A stretch of 64,000 nucleotides of DNA, taken from assembly GCF_021390475.1 (NCBI RefSeq), contig NZ_JAJUWS010000003.1:62001-126000 (forward strand), read 5' to 3'. Shown here one piece after another: positions 41,100 to 50,363 of the stretch; position 1 is the stretch's first letter, and the number at the start of each line of letters is the position of its first letter. This stretch comes from Streptomyces sp. ST2-7A. Its GTDB lineage: Bacteria > Actinomycetota > Actinomycetes > Streptomycetales > Streptomycetaceae. The translations under genes were made by a program, and so were the position numbers. Below the pieces are notes generated by a model. It saw only the letters and a list, made by a program, of their open reading frames with translations, did no database searches and was not told the origin of the DNA.

Positions 41100-41541
41100 G
41101 CGGGGTCCTGTCGGGTGGAGGTCTGGGAATCTGCGGCCGGGAGGGTCCGGTGGGCCGGGGCCCGGCGGTTCCCGGGATGATAGGGGTTCTCCCCCAATGC
41201 TCCCATGACGGCGCGGGACACCCGCACCCCACCGTCGTGCCCGTCGCGCCCGGGGCCCGACACCCGTTCCCGACCCGCTTTCCGGCGGCTTCCGGCGGTG
41301 CTCCACCGGCGGGTCCCGGGTGGATCGCACGCCGGCTCGCCCCGGAGACCGCCGCGCCACCGATCGACCCCGACCACCGATTGGGACCGGGGCTCGGCCC
41401 GCTGGTAGAGTCGACTGCCGTGCCTCTTCCCCCGCGCGCGTCGGCATCGACCCGCGGACGGGACCCGGCACCACTCGCGCACCACCATCCGTATCGGAAA
41501 CAGTCCGTATCGGAAAACCCGAACCCGAGAAGGCTCATTTC
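41100..41541. other. Divergent lepA / rpsT control region
   Basis: 442 bp without a gene. It holds the rpsT promoter (41381-41411) and a minus-strand TATCAT hexamer (41177-41182) that may be the lepA -10. Confidence 0.5.
41381..41411 (+). promoter_or_regulatory. rpsT promoter
   Basis: TTGGGA (41381-41386) and TAGAGT (41406-41411) with a 19-bp spacer. It predicts a leader of about 125 nt before rpsT, long enough for an S20 autoregulatory site, though I see no specific one. Confidence 0.45.
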
Positions 41542-41808
41542 GTGGCGAACATCAAGTCCCAGATCAAGCGCATCAAGACCAACGAGAAGTCCCGGCAGCG
41601 CAACAAGGCCGTCAAGTCCGAGCTGAAGACCGCGATCCGTCGCGCCCGCGAGGCCGTGGCCGCCGGTGACGCCGCGCAGGCCGACGCCGCCACCCGCACC
41701 GCCTCCCGCAAGCTGGACAAGGCCGTCAGCAAGGGTGTGCTGCACCCCAACAACGCCGCCAACAAGAAGTCGGCGCTGGCCAAGAAGCTCGGGGCGCTGA
41801 ACGCCTGA
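41542..41808 (+). CDS. rpsT: 30S ribosomal protein S20
   Basis: An 88-residue basic helical protein that binds 16S rRNA. It has the canonical start [20 protein letters not shown] and the end [22 protein letters not shown] 41542 follows GAGAAGG. Codon choice is strongly biased to C-ending codons and AAG, as expected for a ribosomal protein. Divergent from lepA, the common order in actinobacteria. Confidence 0.97.
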   Translation: MANIKSQIKRIKTNEKSRQRNKAVKSELKTAIRRAREAVAAGDAAQADAATRTASRKLDKAVSKGVLHPNNAANKKSALAKKLGALNA

Positions 41809-42319
41809 CCTCTCGCGGGTGACGGTTCCCGTCCGGTCCGGAGTCGGGCCGGATGAATCGGTACCCGCACGGGGAACGCGCACTCCTCCGAGTCGACCCC
41901 GTTCCGGAACCGGCGGCCCCTCTCTCCGCCCCGGACGGTGGCGGACCCCGCACACGTCCGACGTTCGCCACGTGCGTGCGTGCGGCGCCCGCCCCGGTGA
42001 ACTCGAGACCGCCTCCGGCGAGTCGAGCACCGGGTTTCCCGATCGAGTGACGTTTCCCCCGGACCCGGCCCCCAACGGGAGGCCGGGTCCGGCGTTTCCG
42101 GTCCCGTCCGGGGTTCGGGAACGCCGCCCCTCCCGCTTCCCCGCTTCCGGGCGCACGGGGGCACGCCGTTCCCGGTGTCATCCCGCTTTCCCCCGCGGAT
42201 CCCCCGCCTCCCCGGCCGTCGGGGGTTCGTCGCGTTGTGCCGTGCCGGTCGATGCGGGTCGATGCCGTGTCGGTCGGTGCGGTTGACCGCGAGGGGTCCG
42301 AAGCGGAACGGCCGCCGGC
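41809..42319. other. Intergenic region after rpsT
   Basis: About 510 bp with no supportable gene; it holds the hairpin at 42059-42092. Confidence 0.5.
42059..42092 (+). terminator. 12-bp stem-loop, probable rpsT terminator
   Basis: Arms 42059-42070 and 42081-42092 (CCGGACCCGGCC and its complement), loop 10 nt, followed by CGTTTCC. It lies 250 nt after the rpsT stop, which is far. Confidence 0.5.
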
Positions 42320-42325
42320 TACAGT
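42320..42325 (+). promoter_or_regulatory. -10 hexamer for leaderless mRNA of the next gene
   Basis: TACAGT 6 nt before the ATG at 42332. Confidence 0.5.
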
Positions 42326-42331
42326 GAGCGG

Positions 42332-43456
42332 ATGACGCTCTTCCGCAGCCGGGACACCCCTGACGACGGCGAGGGCCGGGATGGACGGGTCGACGGGCCC
42401 GAGCGGCCCCGGGGAGCCGGCGGGCGGCGCGAGCGGGCTTCGGACCGGTCCGCCGCGCACGGAGCGGTCTCCGGGGTGATCGGTGAGCCCGAACTGTGGG
42501 GCGCCGCGCGACCGCCGGGGGTGAACACACCCGGCCGGGTGACCGCCGACCCGGGGCCCGGACGGTTCGTCCCCGGGCACCGTGACACGGCCCCGGCCGG
42601 GGTGAGCGGTGGGGTGGGCGCCGTCGACCGCTCCGGCGAACACCGTTTCGGACCGGACGGTCGACACGGGGACGGGGGACCGGACAGGAATCGTGGCGGG
42701 GGTACCGGCGAGGGCGACGGCGCGGAGGCCGAGGAGCGTGCCCGGGAGAGGCCCACCGGTGGGTGGCGGGCCGACCGGTGGCGGGCCGACAGCCCCTCGG
42801 GAACGCGTCTGCGCGCCGGCTTGGTGGGAGCGCTGATCGCCTCTCTGACCTGGGGGGTCGTACTCACCGCCCGGGATGTGCCGGTGATCGCCACCCCGGG
42901 GCCGCATCACCACCATCCGGAATTGTGTTCGACCTTGGACTTCTCCCCCTTCGAGGAGGCTTTCGGGGTCCCGGCCTACCAGCCGCAATCCATGGCGCTG
43001 GAACGGGACAGTTGGGACATGGCCCGCTGCACGGTCTACCTGGAGCACGGCTTCGACGGGGACGAGGGCGAGGCGATGGCGGAGGTGCACCGCCAGTTGA
43101 TGCTGACCGTCGAGACCGTCCTGCACCACCGGCACGACCCGGCCGAGGGTTTCGCGACCCGGGCCGAGTTCCGAGGTCTCGACCAGATGATCGACGACCC
43201 CGTCTACACGGTGGAGGAACGCCCGGGGGTGGGGGACGAGGCGTTGTTGGTCGTCGACGCCACCTCGCGTCCCTCGGGGCCGGTCTGGGGCACCATGAGC
43301 GTGCGCGAGGCGCGCATGGAGCTGCGGATGAGTTGGCAGTACTGGCCCTCCCCCGGCTCCGAGGCACTCCCGGAACTCCCCGAACTGCTCGACGAGGCGG
43401 CCCTCGCGGCGCTGGAGGCGCTGCGGAAGCCCGCGCCCGCGCCCGCACCGGAGTGA
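42332..43456 (+). CDS. Membrane-anchored extracellular protein of unknown function
   Basis: A 374-residue protein. Residues 1-155 are disordered (Gly/Arg/Asp/Pro-rich). A single TM segment, RAGLVGALIASLTWGVVLTA, follows near 160-180. The remaining 190 residues would be outside the membrane, with His-rich PGPHHHHPEL just after the TM and two Cys (in PELCSTLDF and MARCTVYLEH) that could form a disulphide. The C-terminus is a KPAPAPAP tail. I do not recognise the family. Confidence 0.75.
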   Translation: MTLFRSRDTPDDGEGRDGRVDGPERPRGAGGRRERASDRSAAHGAVSGVIGEPELWGAARPPGVNTPGRVTADPGPGRFVPGHRDTAPAGVSGGVGAVDRSGEHRFGPDGRHGDGGPDRNRGGGTGEGDGAEAEERARERPTGGWRADRWRADSPSGTRLRAGLVGALIASLTWGVVLTARDVPVIATPGPHHHHPELCSTLDFSPFEEAFGVPAYQPQSMALERDSWDMARCTVYLEHGFDGDEGEAMAEVHRQLMLTVETVLHHRHDPAEGFATRAEFRGLDQMIDDPVYTVEERPGVGDEALLVVDATSRPSGPVWGTMSVREARMELRMSWQYWPSPGSEALPELPELLDEAALAALEALRKPAPAPAPE

Positions 43457-43559
43457 GGGCCCCGGCGCGGTGCAACGCGACACCCTCCCCGGTCCCGAAG
43501 CCCTCGACGACGACCCTCCCGGGGCGGCTCTCCCGACGCCCGCCGGCCCCCGCCGGGTG

Positions 43560-44582
43560 TCAGCGTGAACGGGCCGCCCGGGCGATGGTGACCACGGCGC
43601 GCTCCAACGCGTAGGCCGGGTCCTCGCCGCCCCCCTTGACGGCGGCATCCGCATCCGCCACGGCCCGCAGCGCGGTGGAGACGCCGGCGGCGGACCACCC
43701 CCGTAGTTGACGACGCACCCGATCGATCTTCCAGGGAGGCATTCCCAGCTCCTTGGCCAGGTCCGCCGAGCGCATCCCGGAGGGCGCGGAGGTCAACTTG
43801 CCGATGGACCGCACCCCTTGGGCGAGCGCGCTGGTCAGCAGGACCGGCGCCACCCCCGTGGACAGGGACCAGCGCAGCGCCTCCAACGCCTCCGCCGCCC
43901 GCCCCTCGACCGCGCAGTCGGCGACGGCGAAGCTCGACGCCTCGGCCCGGCCGGTGTAGTACCGCGCGACGACGGCCTCGTCGATCGTGCCCTCGATGTC
44001 GGCGACCAGTTGCGCGCAGGCGGAGGCCAACTCCCGCAGGTCGCTGCCGAGGGCATCGACCAGCGCCTGGCAGGCCGCAGGTGACGCGCTGCGCCCGGCC
44101 CGGCGGAACTCGTCGCGGACGAAGGCCAACCGGTCGGCGGGTTTGGTCAACTTCTGGCAGGCGACCTCTCGCGCGCCCGCCTTCCGTGCCGCGTCCAGGA
44201 GCCCTTTGCCCCGGGCACCGCCGGCGTGCACCAGGACCAGGGTGATCTCCTCGGCGGGCGAGGCCAGATAGGACTTGATGTCCTTGATCACGTCGACGCC
44301 CAGGTCCTGAGCCTGTCGGATGACCACCACCTTGCGCTCGGCGAAGAGCGAGGGGCTGGTCAACTCGTCGAGGGTGCCCGGCGAGAGGTCACCGGGGTTC
44401 AACTCGCGCACGTCGGTGTCCGGGTCACCGGCCCGGGCGGCGGCGATCACCTCCCGCACCGCGCGGTCGAGCAGCAACCCCTCCTGGCCCACGGCCACGG
44501 TCAGGGGGGCGTCCGGCCCGGAACGCCCACCCGCGCCCGCCGCACCCCGCCCCGCCGCCTTCGCACCCGTCTTCTCCACCAT
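43560..44582 (-). CDS. holA: DNA polymerase III subunit delta
   Basis: A 340-residue clamp-loader delta subunit, which opens the beta sliding clamp. It has the HolA pattern: TVAVGQEGLLLDRAVREVIAAA, SPSLFAERKVVVIRQAQDLG, and a C-terminal helical collar with GMRSADLAKELGMPPWKIDRVRRQLRGW. ATG 44582 starts after a run that fits the family; the first 30 residues are Ala/Gly-rich. Divergent from the small gene at 44656, and overlapped at its 5' end by the open end of the comEC frame. Confidence 0.93.
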   Translation of the reverse strand: MVEKTGAKAAGRGAAGAGGRSGPDAPLTVAVGQEGLLLDRAVREVIAAARAGDPDTDVRELNPGDLSPGTLDELTSPSLFAERKVVVIRQAQDLGVDVIKDIKSYLASPAEEITLVLVHAGGARGKGLLDAARKAGAREVACQKLTKPADRLAFVRDEFRRAGRSASPAACQALVDALGSDLRELASACAQLVADIEGTIDEAVVARYYTGRAEASSFAVADCAVEGRAAEALEALRWSLSTGVAPVLLTSALAQGVRSIGKLTSAPSGMRSADLAKELGMPPWKIDRVRRQLRGWSAAGVSTALRAVADADAAVKGGGEDPAYALERAVVTIARAARSR

Positions 44583-47500
44583 CGCGGCCCAGCATCCCAC
44601 GTCCAGCCGACAACCGACCGCAGGTGCCGTCCCGGGGATCGGCGATACTGCGGGGGTGAGGACCGATCGAAGCGAGGACACCGCCCCGCGGGGGCACCGG
44701 GAGGCACCCGGTACCGACCGCCCCTCCCCCTACATCCTGGTGCTGCCCGACCGGGAGGCGGCCGAGGAACTCGCGGCGGAGTTGACGGGGCTGCTCGACC
44801 CCCCGCCCGCCGAGGAGCCGCGACCGGTGCGGGAGGCCCTGGCCGGTGACGACGACGCCGAGGACGCCCAGTGGCTGATCGTCCTGGAGGACCCGGATGG
44901 TCGTTACGACCCCGGGGTGCTGCGGGAGATCGCCGAGTCGCGGGAGGGGTGGCTGGAGGAGGGGTGATCCCCGCCTCCGACCCCGGCGGCGGGCCGTTCA
45001 CCGCCCCGGGGCCCGGATCGGTGGGGGGATCCTCCTCTCCCGGTTCCGCCGCGGTGTCCTCCTCCGAGGCCTTCGGCGGCCGGTGGGACACCGCCCGGGG
45101 CTCGTCCCCCTCCCCGACACCCGGCAGGATCGCCACCCCTCCGTGGAGGTCGGTGCGCAGCACCGTCGCGCCCCCCGCCTCCAGTTCGGCGACCAGTTCC
45201 GGGGCGGGATGACCGTAGGGGTTGCCCACCCCGCAGCTGATCAACGCCGTGCGGGGGGCGAGGCGTTCGAGCAGCGGCGCGTGCTGGTGCGCCGATCCGT
45301 GGTGCGGCACCTTCAGCACGTCCACCGCCGGCAGATCGGGGTGCTCGGCCAGCAGGGCCCGTTGCGCCGGGGGTTCCACGTCCCCGGGCAACAGCACCGT
45401 CATCCCGGCGGTGCGGAGCAGCAGCGTGACGCTGGAGTCGTTGGAACCGTGGCCCCGGAAGTCCTCCGGTGGCCAGAGGACCTCCCATTCCAGGTCGGGG
45501 CCCACCGAGCGACGCTCACCGGGACGGGAGGTCACCACCGGCGCTCCCGCCTCCCGCGTCACCCGGTCCACGAACTCCGCCTGCCCCGGGGTGTCCCGCA
45601 CCGGTGAGACCTGCACCGTCCCGACCGACCGGCCGCGCAGTACGCCCGGAAGCCCCGCCACGTGGTCGGCGTGGAAATGGGTGAGGACGATCAGCGGCAC
45701 CCGTCGCACCCCCAATCCGCGCAGGCAGCCGTCGATCGCGGCCGGATCGGGACCCGCGTCCACGACAACGGCGGTGCCGGGTCCGGCGGCGAGCACCGTG
45801 GCGTCCCCCTGACCGACGTCACAGGCGACCAACCGCCATCCCCCCGGCGGCCAGCCGGTGAGACCGCGCAGCAGGGGGTCGATACCCGCCGGGCGCAGAA
45901 CCACGGCCAGGAAGAGCAGCACCAGGCAACAGGCGACCACCGGCCGGCCACGCGGCCGCCGGGGAACCCCGCGGAGAAGGGCGACCAGGGCGAGGGTGAC
46001 CGTTCCCAGCAGCAGCGCTCCCCACCAGCCTCCCGGCCACCCGATCCCCGCTCCGGGCAGCGAGGAGCCGACCACCGCCACCCCGGCGATCCACTCGGTG
46101 GGCCAGGAGGCCCACCGGGCGAGATGGGCTGCCGGCCCGGGCAGGAACGGGGCCAGTGCCAGTACGGCCCACCCCAGGACCAGAGCGGGCGTGAAGGCGG
46201 GCTGCGCGAGGATGTTGCACGGGATCGCCACCGGGCTGATCCGCTCGGTGAACACCACGACGATCGGTGCGCACACCGCCTGGGCCGCGGCGGCGGAGGC
46301 CAGCGCGTCGGCCGGTCCGGCCCGCATCCCCCGCCGCCGCAGCGTCGCGCTCCAGCGTGGCGCGATGGTCAGCAGGGAGGCCGTGGCGGCCACCGAGAGC
46401 AGGAATCCGAAGGAGCCGGCCAGACCGGGAGTGTGGAGGACGAGCAGCAGGACGGCCGCGGCCAGGGCCGGCAGCAGGGATCGGGTTCGGCCGGTGGCCA
46501 GCGCGACCATGGCGATCCCACCGCAGACCGCGGCCCGCAGGACACTCGGGCCGGGGCGGCACAGCACCACGAAGAAGACCACCAGACAGCTCCCGAGCAG
46601 GGCGGTGGTGCGCAACGACAGTCCCAGTCGGGCCGCCAGGCCACCGCGTTCGGCCAGGGCCGCCCTGCCGGGGGAACCGAGCAGCACCCCCAGGAGGACG
46701 CCGAGGTGGGCGCCGCTGACGACGACGAGGTGCGACATGTCCACCGCCCGGACGGCGTCCAGGAGATCGGGCGGAAGGCCGGTGGTGTCCCCGATGACCA
46801 GGGCCGGCAGGAGCCCGCGCGAGGCCTCCGGCAGGTCGGCGACGGCCTCCACGAGACCCGCGCGCAGTCGGCCCGCCACGCGTTGCGCGAGGGGTGGCCC
46901 CCGGATGACCTCCGGGGCGTGTCCGCCCCGCACCCGAAGGATCGCCGTGGGTCCGTCGGGGCGGTCCCCCTTCGGCACGGCGGGGCGGGCGGTCAGGGAG
47001 ACGGTGGTCCCGGGCAGCAGCCCCACCCATCCGGGATGCGCGTCCTCGATCACCAGCAGGACGGGGGTGCGGGTCGCCGTCGTCCCGGCACCGGTACCGG
47101 GGGCGTCGGTGGAGACCCGGCGCGCGGTACCCGTCACCAGCAGGGGGCGGGCACCGCCGAAGGACGGTGCGCGGGCCGGTTTCGGGTCCCCGGTGATCTC
47201 GACCTCGGCGAACACCGGGACGCCCTCCCGGGCCGCCCCGGGTAGAGGGCCGGCCCGGGCCGCCGAGGCGTGCAGGACCGCCACCGTGCCGCCGGTCGCG
47301 GCGCACATCAGCACCACGGCACAGATCACCGGGGTCCGGGGCCGCGCGCCGGTCGGACCGGAGGGTCGGGAACGACGGCGCGACCGCAGGGCCGCGGCGG
47401 TGAGGATCGCTCCCCCCACCGCGCACAGGGCGAGGAGAGGGAGCAGGAGGGGGCGGGGCGTCAGGGGAGCGAGGACCGCTCCCGCCCAGCAGGCGGCGGC

Positions 47501-47671
47501 CGGGGGAACGAGCCTGAGGTCGACGGGACCCTCGTCGCGCGGGTGGGAATCGCCCAGGCGTCCCGCCTCGATGTGACGGGGGTGGCGGGCGTGGTGGGAC
47601 CCGTCGGGCGGACGGTGGGAGGTGCCTGTCGGGTGGACCGGTGGCCTCCCGGTTCGGGCTGTGGAGGTCAC
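44501..47671 (-). CDS. comEC: ComEC/Rec2-type DNA uptake protein with metallo-beta-lactamase domain
   Basis: A 1056-codon frame. It has an N-terminal DUF4131-like part with TM helices, the Competence domain with about eight TM helices (DMSHLVVVSGAHLGVLLG), and a C-terminal MBL domain with LTHFHADHVAGLPG and VLKVPHHGSAHQH. Homologues form the inner-membrane channel for single-stranded DNA. GTG 47671 overlaps the comEA stop (GTGA), so the pair is coupled. The core ends near 45100 and a natural acidic/Pro tail runs to about 44970. Beyond that the frame is a shadow of the opposite-strand gene and has no stop until 44501, so the annotated end is doubtful. Confidence 0.88.
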   Translation of the reverse strand: MTSTARTGRPPVHPTGTSHRPPDGSHHARHPRHIEAGRLGDSHPRDEGPVDLRLVPPAAACWAGAVLAPLTPRPLLLPLLALCAVGGAILTAAALRSRRRSRPSGPTGARPRTPVICAVVLMCAATGGTVAVLHASAARAGPLPGAAREGVPVFAEVEITGDPKPARAPSFGGARPLLVTGTARRVSTDAPGTGAGTTATRTPVLLVIEDAHPGWVGLLPGTTVSLTARPAVPKGDRPDGPTAILRVRGGHAPEVIRGPPLAQRVAGRLRAGLVEAVADLPEASRGLLPALVIGDTTGLPPDLLDAVRAVDMSHLVVVSGAHLGVLLGVLLGSPGRAALAERGGLAARLGLSLRTTALLGSCLVVFFVVLCRPGPSVLRAAVCGGIAMVALATGRTRSLLPALAAAVLLLVLHTPGLAGSFGFLLSVAATASLLTIAPRWSATLRRRGMRAGPADALASAAAAQAVCAPIVVVFTERISPVAIPCNILAQPAFTPALVLGWAVLALAPFLPGPAAHLARWASWPTEWIAGVAVVGSSLPGAGIGWPGGWWGALLLGTVTLALVALLRGVPRRPRGRPVVACCLVLLFLAVVLRPAGIDPLLRGLTGWPPGGWRLVACDVGQGDATVLAAGPGTAVVVDAGPDPAAIDGCLRGLGVRRVPLIVLTHFHADHVAGLPGVLRGRSVGTVQVSPVRDTPGQAEFVDRVTREAGAPVVTSRPGERRSVGPDLEWEVLWPPEDFRGHGSNDSSVTLLLRTAGMTVLLPGDVEPPAQRALLAEHPDLPAVDVLKVPHHGSAHQHAPLLERLAPRTALISCGVGNPYGHPAPELVAELEAGGATVLRTDLHGGVAILPGVGEGDEPRAVSHRPPKASEEDTAAEPGEEDPPTDPGPGAVNGPPPGSEAGITPPPATPPATRRSPAAPRGRNDHPGPPGRSATGRPRRRRHRPGPPAPVAAPRRAGGRAAPSTPPRVPRPPPGRAAPGCRGRGGRYRVPPGAPAGRCPRFDRSSPPQYRRSPGRHLRSVVGWTWDAGPRWWRRRVRRRRGGVRRARVGVPGRTPP
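44644..44649 (+). promoter_or_regulatory. -10-like hexamer before the small unknown gene
   Basis: GATACT 6 nt before the GTG at 44656; one mismatch to TANNNT. Confidence 0.35.
44656..44967 (+). CDS. Small acidic protein of unknown function
   Basis: A 103-residue acidic protein. After about 22 polar residues it has SPYILVLPDREAAEELAAELTGLL, an acidic linker, and QWLIVLEDPDGRYDPGVLREIAESREGWLEEG. The alternation suggests a small alpha/beta fold. No signal peptide or TM segment. I do not recognise the family. It is divergent from holA and convergent with comEC. Confidence 0.7.
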   Translation: MRTDRSEDTAPRGHREAPGTDRPSPYILVLPDREAAEELAAELTGLLDPPPAEEPRPVREALAGDDDAEDAQWLIVLEDPDGRYDPGVLREIAESREGWLEEG

Positions 47672-49119
47672 GGGATCACCACCAGTTCCCGGATGTCCTC
47701 CAACCGCCGCTGTCCGATGCCGGAGACGTCCAGCAGTTGTTCGATCGAGGCGAAGGGACCGTGGCGTTCCCGGTGGGCGACGATGTTGCCGGCGAGTACC
47801 GGGCCCACTCCGGGGAGTTCGCGCAGCCGGTCGGCGTCCGCGAGGTTGAGCAGGATGCGGCCGTCGGGTGCCACTCCCGGCGCGGAGTGGTGGGGAACAC
47901 CGGGACCGACTCCCCCGGAGGGAGCGGGCTCGTCGGGGAGCCCGGCCGTGCCCACCAGGATGTGCTCGCCGTCGGTGATCGGCCGCGCCCGGTTCAGGAC
48001 CCCCGGGTCGGCGTCGGGCAGAAGCCCGCCCGCCGCCTCGATGGCGTCCCCGACCCTGGAGCCGGGTGGGAGTGTCTGCAAGCCGGGACGCCGGACGTCC
48101 CCGGCCACATCGACCACCAGGGGGAGCCCCGCCTCCGGTGGGCCGTTCCCCTCGGACGGGTCGGTTCCGGCGACGGTGCCGTCCGGGGCTCCCGGGGAGG
48201 CCGCGACGACCGGCACCGGGCGGGGCCGCGAGGAGGACCAGTGGTGCACCGCGAAACCGACCGCCACCACGAGGAGGACGGTCAGTGCGAGAAGGGTTCG
48301 CGGTTCCATCCCGCACCGCGACCGCAGGCGGGTGAGCGCCTCGGCGAGGACGGGGCGTACGGGAGCGGCGGGGAGGGCCCCGGTCGGCTCTCCCGCCGTC
48401 GGAGCCGACGGATCGATCACCCCCGGTCGATCGGGCATACCGGGAGGACCGGGAGCACCCGAGGTGCCGGGAGGACCGGGGATGCCGGGGGCCCGGGGGA
48501 CGCCGTTCCCCGATGTGTCGAGAAGATCGTGGGTGCCCGACGCGCCGGGCGAACCATGGGTACCCGGGGTACCGGGAAGACCCGGGACACCCGACGCGGC
48601 GGGTGGACGGGGGGACGCCCCGGGACCGGTGGCGGCCGAAGGGGCGTCGCCGGTCGTCGGGGGCTCATCGGGAGTCCCGGTCGCGGGCCACGCCGGGGCG
48701 CGGCGCTCGTCGGGGGCGACCGGCTTCCACCACTCCCCCGGGGCCGGGTCCCGGTCGGTTCGGTACCCGTCGGCGTCCGCGGGGTGGCGGACCGTGCCCC
48801 GGGGGGAAACGAGCGCCGCCGGATCGGGGACCGGCGAACCCTCCGGTGGCGCGGGGACCGGGAGGCCGGGGGGTTCCGTTCCGTCGATCGGTACGGGAAC
48901 GGTGGGGCGGGGTTCCCCCTTCCGACCGGAACCCACGGACCCCGGAACCGGGGCTTCCGCGGGTCGGACGAGGACCCGCGGAAGTCCCGGGTCAAGGTGG
49001 TCGCCGGTGCCCGCCCGACGCCGACGGCCGGTGCCCCGGGGTGGCCCGGCGCCGAATTCGTCGGCGGGACCGACCGCGGGTTCGTCGGCGACCGTGCCGT
49101 CGTGGAATCCGTGTCTCAT
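47668..49119 (-). CDS. comEA: ComEA-type DNA-binding membrane protein
   Basis: A 483-residue protein, much longer than typical ComEA. The N-terminal 265 residues are Pro/Gly-rich and cytoplasmic, with a collagen-like stretch (GVPGLPGTPGTHGSPGASG and GIPGPPGTSGAPGPPG). One TM helix (TLLALTVLLVVAVGFAVHHW) is near 275. A SLBB-like domain (VVDVAGDVRRPGLQTLPPGSRV) follows, and a double helix-hairpin-helix DNA-binding end (ILLNLADADRLRELPGVGP, SGIGQRRLEDIREL). It would bind DNA outside the membrane for ComEC. TAGGGT 8 nt before the ATG suggests a near-leaderless mRNA. Confidence 0.9.
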   Translation of the reverse strand: MRHGFHDGTVADEPAVGPADEFGAGPPRGTGRRRRAGTGDHLDPGLPRVLVRPAEAPVPGSVGSGRKGEPRPTVPVPIDGTEPPGLPVPAPPEGSPVPDPAALVSPRGTVRHPADADGYRTDRDPAPGEWWKPVAPDERRAPAWPATGTPDEPPTTGDAPSAATGPGASPRPPAASGVPGLPGTPGTHGSPGASGTHDLLDTSGNGVPRAPGIPGPPGTSGAPGPPGMPDRPGVIDPSAPTAGEPTGALPAAPVRPVLAEALTRLRSRCGMEPRTLLALTVLLVVAVGFAVHHWSSSRPRPVPVVAASPGAPDGTVAGTDPSEGNGPPEAGLPLVVDVAGDVRRPGLQTLPPGSRVGDAIEAAGGLLPDADPGVLNRARPITDGEHILVGTAGLPDEPAPSGGVGPGVPHHSAPGVAPDGRILLNLADADRLRELPGVGPVLAGNIVAHRERHGPFASIEQLLDVSGIGQRRLEDIRELVVIP

Positions 49120-49477
49120 GGGCGGGGACCCTAGGCAACCACCCGGATCCCCCGCCGGGGACGGTGTTTTTCTGTGGATGACACCCCGCTTGTGGACAAC
49201 TCGCTCACCCGATCGGATGAAGGAGCCGCCGACGTGCGCGGTAACGGCCCTTCCGGAACGTCATAAGGGGTGAGGGCGCTCGCTCCCGGCACGCATGCCG
49301 GACGGCCCGGGCCGGCGCCCCTCCCGCCCGGTGACCGCCCGGGCGGCGCGGTCGGGGAGGCGACATGAGCACGAGAGCGACGACGGCGACGACGGCGCGG
49401 GGTTCTGCGGGGCCCCCGGCGGCCCCGGGCAGGTCGACCGGCGGCGGGGCGCGGAGCGGAGGGGCGCGTCCCCCGGA
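49120..49477. other. Intergenic region between comEA and degV
   Basis: 358 bp with no supportable gene. It holds the comEA -10 and one TTGTGGACAA (49190-49199), which matches the actinobacterial DnaA-box consensus on the minus strand, just downstream of a TCTGTGGATGA half-match. A single box is not an origin. Confidence 0.5.
49128..49133 (-). promoter_or_regulatory. -10 hexamer for comEA-comEC mRNA
   Basis: TAGGGT (minus strand) 8 nt before the ATG at 49119. Confidence 0.45.
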
Positions 49478-50338
49478 TCAGCGCGGGGCGACGACGGCGC
49501 CCAGCAGTCCGGGGCCGGTGTGCGCGCCGAGCACCGCGCCCACCTCGCTGATGTGCGGCGGCGCGGACGCGTTCAGGCGCTCCCGCAGCCGGGTCCCCAG
49601 TTGTTCGGCGCGTTCGCCGGCCGCGAGGTGGTGGATCGCGATGTCCACGGGGCGGTCGCCGGCGTGTTCCACCACCAGTTCCTCCAGCCGGGCCACCGCC
49701 CGGTTGGTCGTCCGCACCCGATCCAGCATCTCGATCCGCCCGTCCGCCAGCTCCAGGATCGGCTTGACCGCCAGGGCGGAGCCCAGCAGGGCGCGGGCGG
49801 CGCCGATGCGCCCACCGCGTCGCAGGTGTTCCAGGGTGTCCACGCAGAACAGCGCCCGGGTGGAGGCGGTGCGCTCGAGGGCCGCCGCCTCGGCCTCCTC
49901 GGCGGTGCCGCCCGCCCCGGCGACGGCCGCGGCGGCGAGGACGGCGAAGCCCAGTCCCATGGCGACCATGCGGGTGTCCACGACCCGCACGGGGACGGGG
50001 GCTTCCCGGGCGGCCAACAGGGCGGCGTCCCGGGTCCCGGAGATCTCGGCCGACAGGTGCAGGGAGACGATCTCCCGGGCACCCGCCTCGGCGAGTTCGT
50101 CATAGGTGGCCGCGAAGGTCTCCGGGTTGGGGCGCGAGGTGGTGACCGAGCCGTGTCGGCCCAGGGCCCGCTCGAGCCGACGGGCCGCTTCCGGGGTGCC
50201 GTCCTCCAACGCGCGGCCCTCGATGACCACGGTCAGCGGCACCTCGGTGATCTCGTGACGTCCGAGTTCCGCCCGGGGCAGGTAGGCGGTGGAATCGGTG
50301 ACGACGGCCAGGGCTCGGGAGGCGGATCTCCGGGACAT
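49478..50338 (-). CDS. DegV family fatty-acid-binding protein
   Basis: A 286-residue DegV protein. The N-terminal signature VVTDSTAYLPRAEL and the motif SVTTSRPNPETFAATYDELAEAG are followed by LHLSAEISGTRDAAL and the C-terminal EDD fold (TLEHLRRGGRIGAARALLGSALAVKPIL). DegV/FakB proteins bind a fatty acid and present it to the FakA kinase. No fakA lies in the window. TATTCT 7 nt before the ATG predicts a leaderless mRNA. Confidence 0.92.
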   Translation of the reverse strand: MSRRSASRALAVVTDSTAYLPRAELGRHEITEVPLTVVIEGRALEDGTPEAARRLERALGRHGSVTTSRPNPETFAATYDELAEAGAREIVSLHLSAEISGTRDAALLAAREAPVPVRVVDTRMVAMGLGFAVLAAAAVAGAGGTAEEAEAAALERTASTRALFCVDTLEHLRRGGRIGAARALLGSALAVKPILELADGRIEMLDRVRTTNRAVARLEELVVEHAGDRPVDIAIHHLAAGERAEQLGTRLRERLNASAPPHISEVGAVLGAHTGPGLLGAVVAPR

Positions 50339-50345
50339 GGCTCGG

Positions 50346-50351
50346 AGAATA
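50346..50351 (-). promoter_or_regulatory. -10 hexamer for leaderless degV mRNA
   Basis: TATTCT (minus strand) 7 nt before the ATG at 50338. Confidence 0.5.
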
Positions 50352-50363
50352 CGACAGGCCCCG

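Noticed and set aside
41320..41541. An upstream extension of rpsT to 41320
   Set aside because: S20 similarity starts exactly at ANIKSQ after GTG 41542, and the promoter hexamers lie inside the supposed extension.
49190..49199. TTGTGGACAA, a DnaA-box match, as a possible origin
   Set aside because: There is only one full box, and none of the clustered boxes, dnaA/dnaN genes or AT-rich segment of an oriC; reported only inside the gap note.
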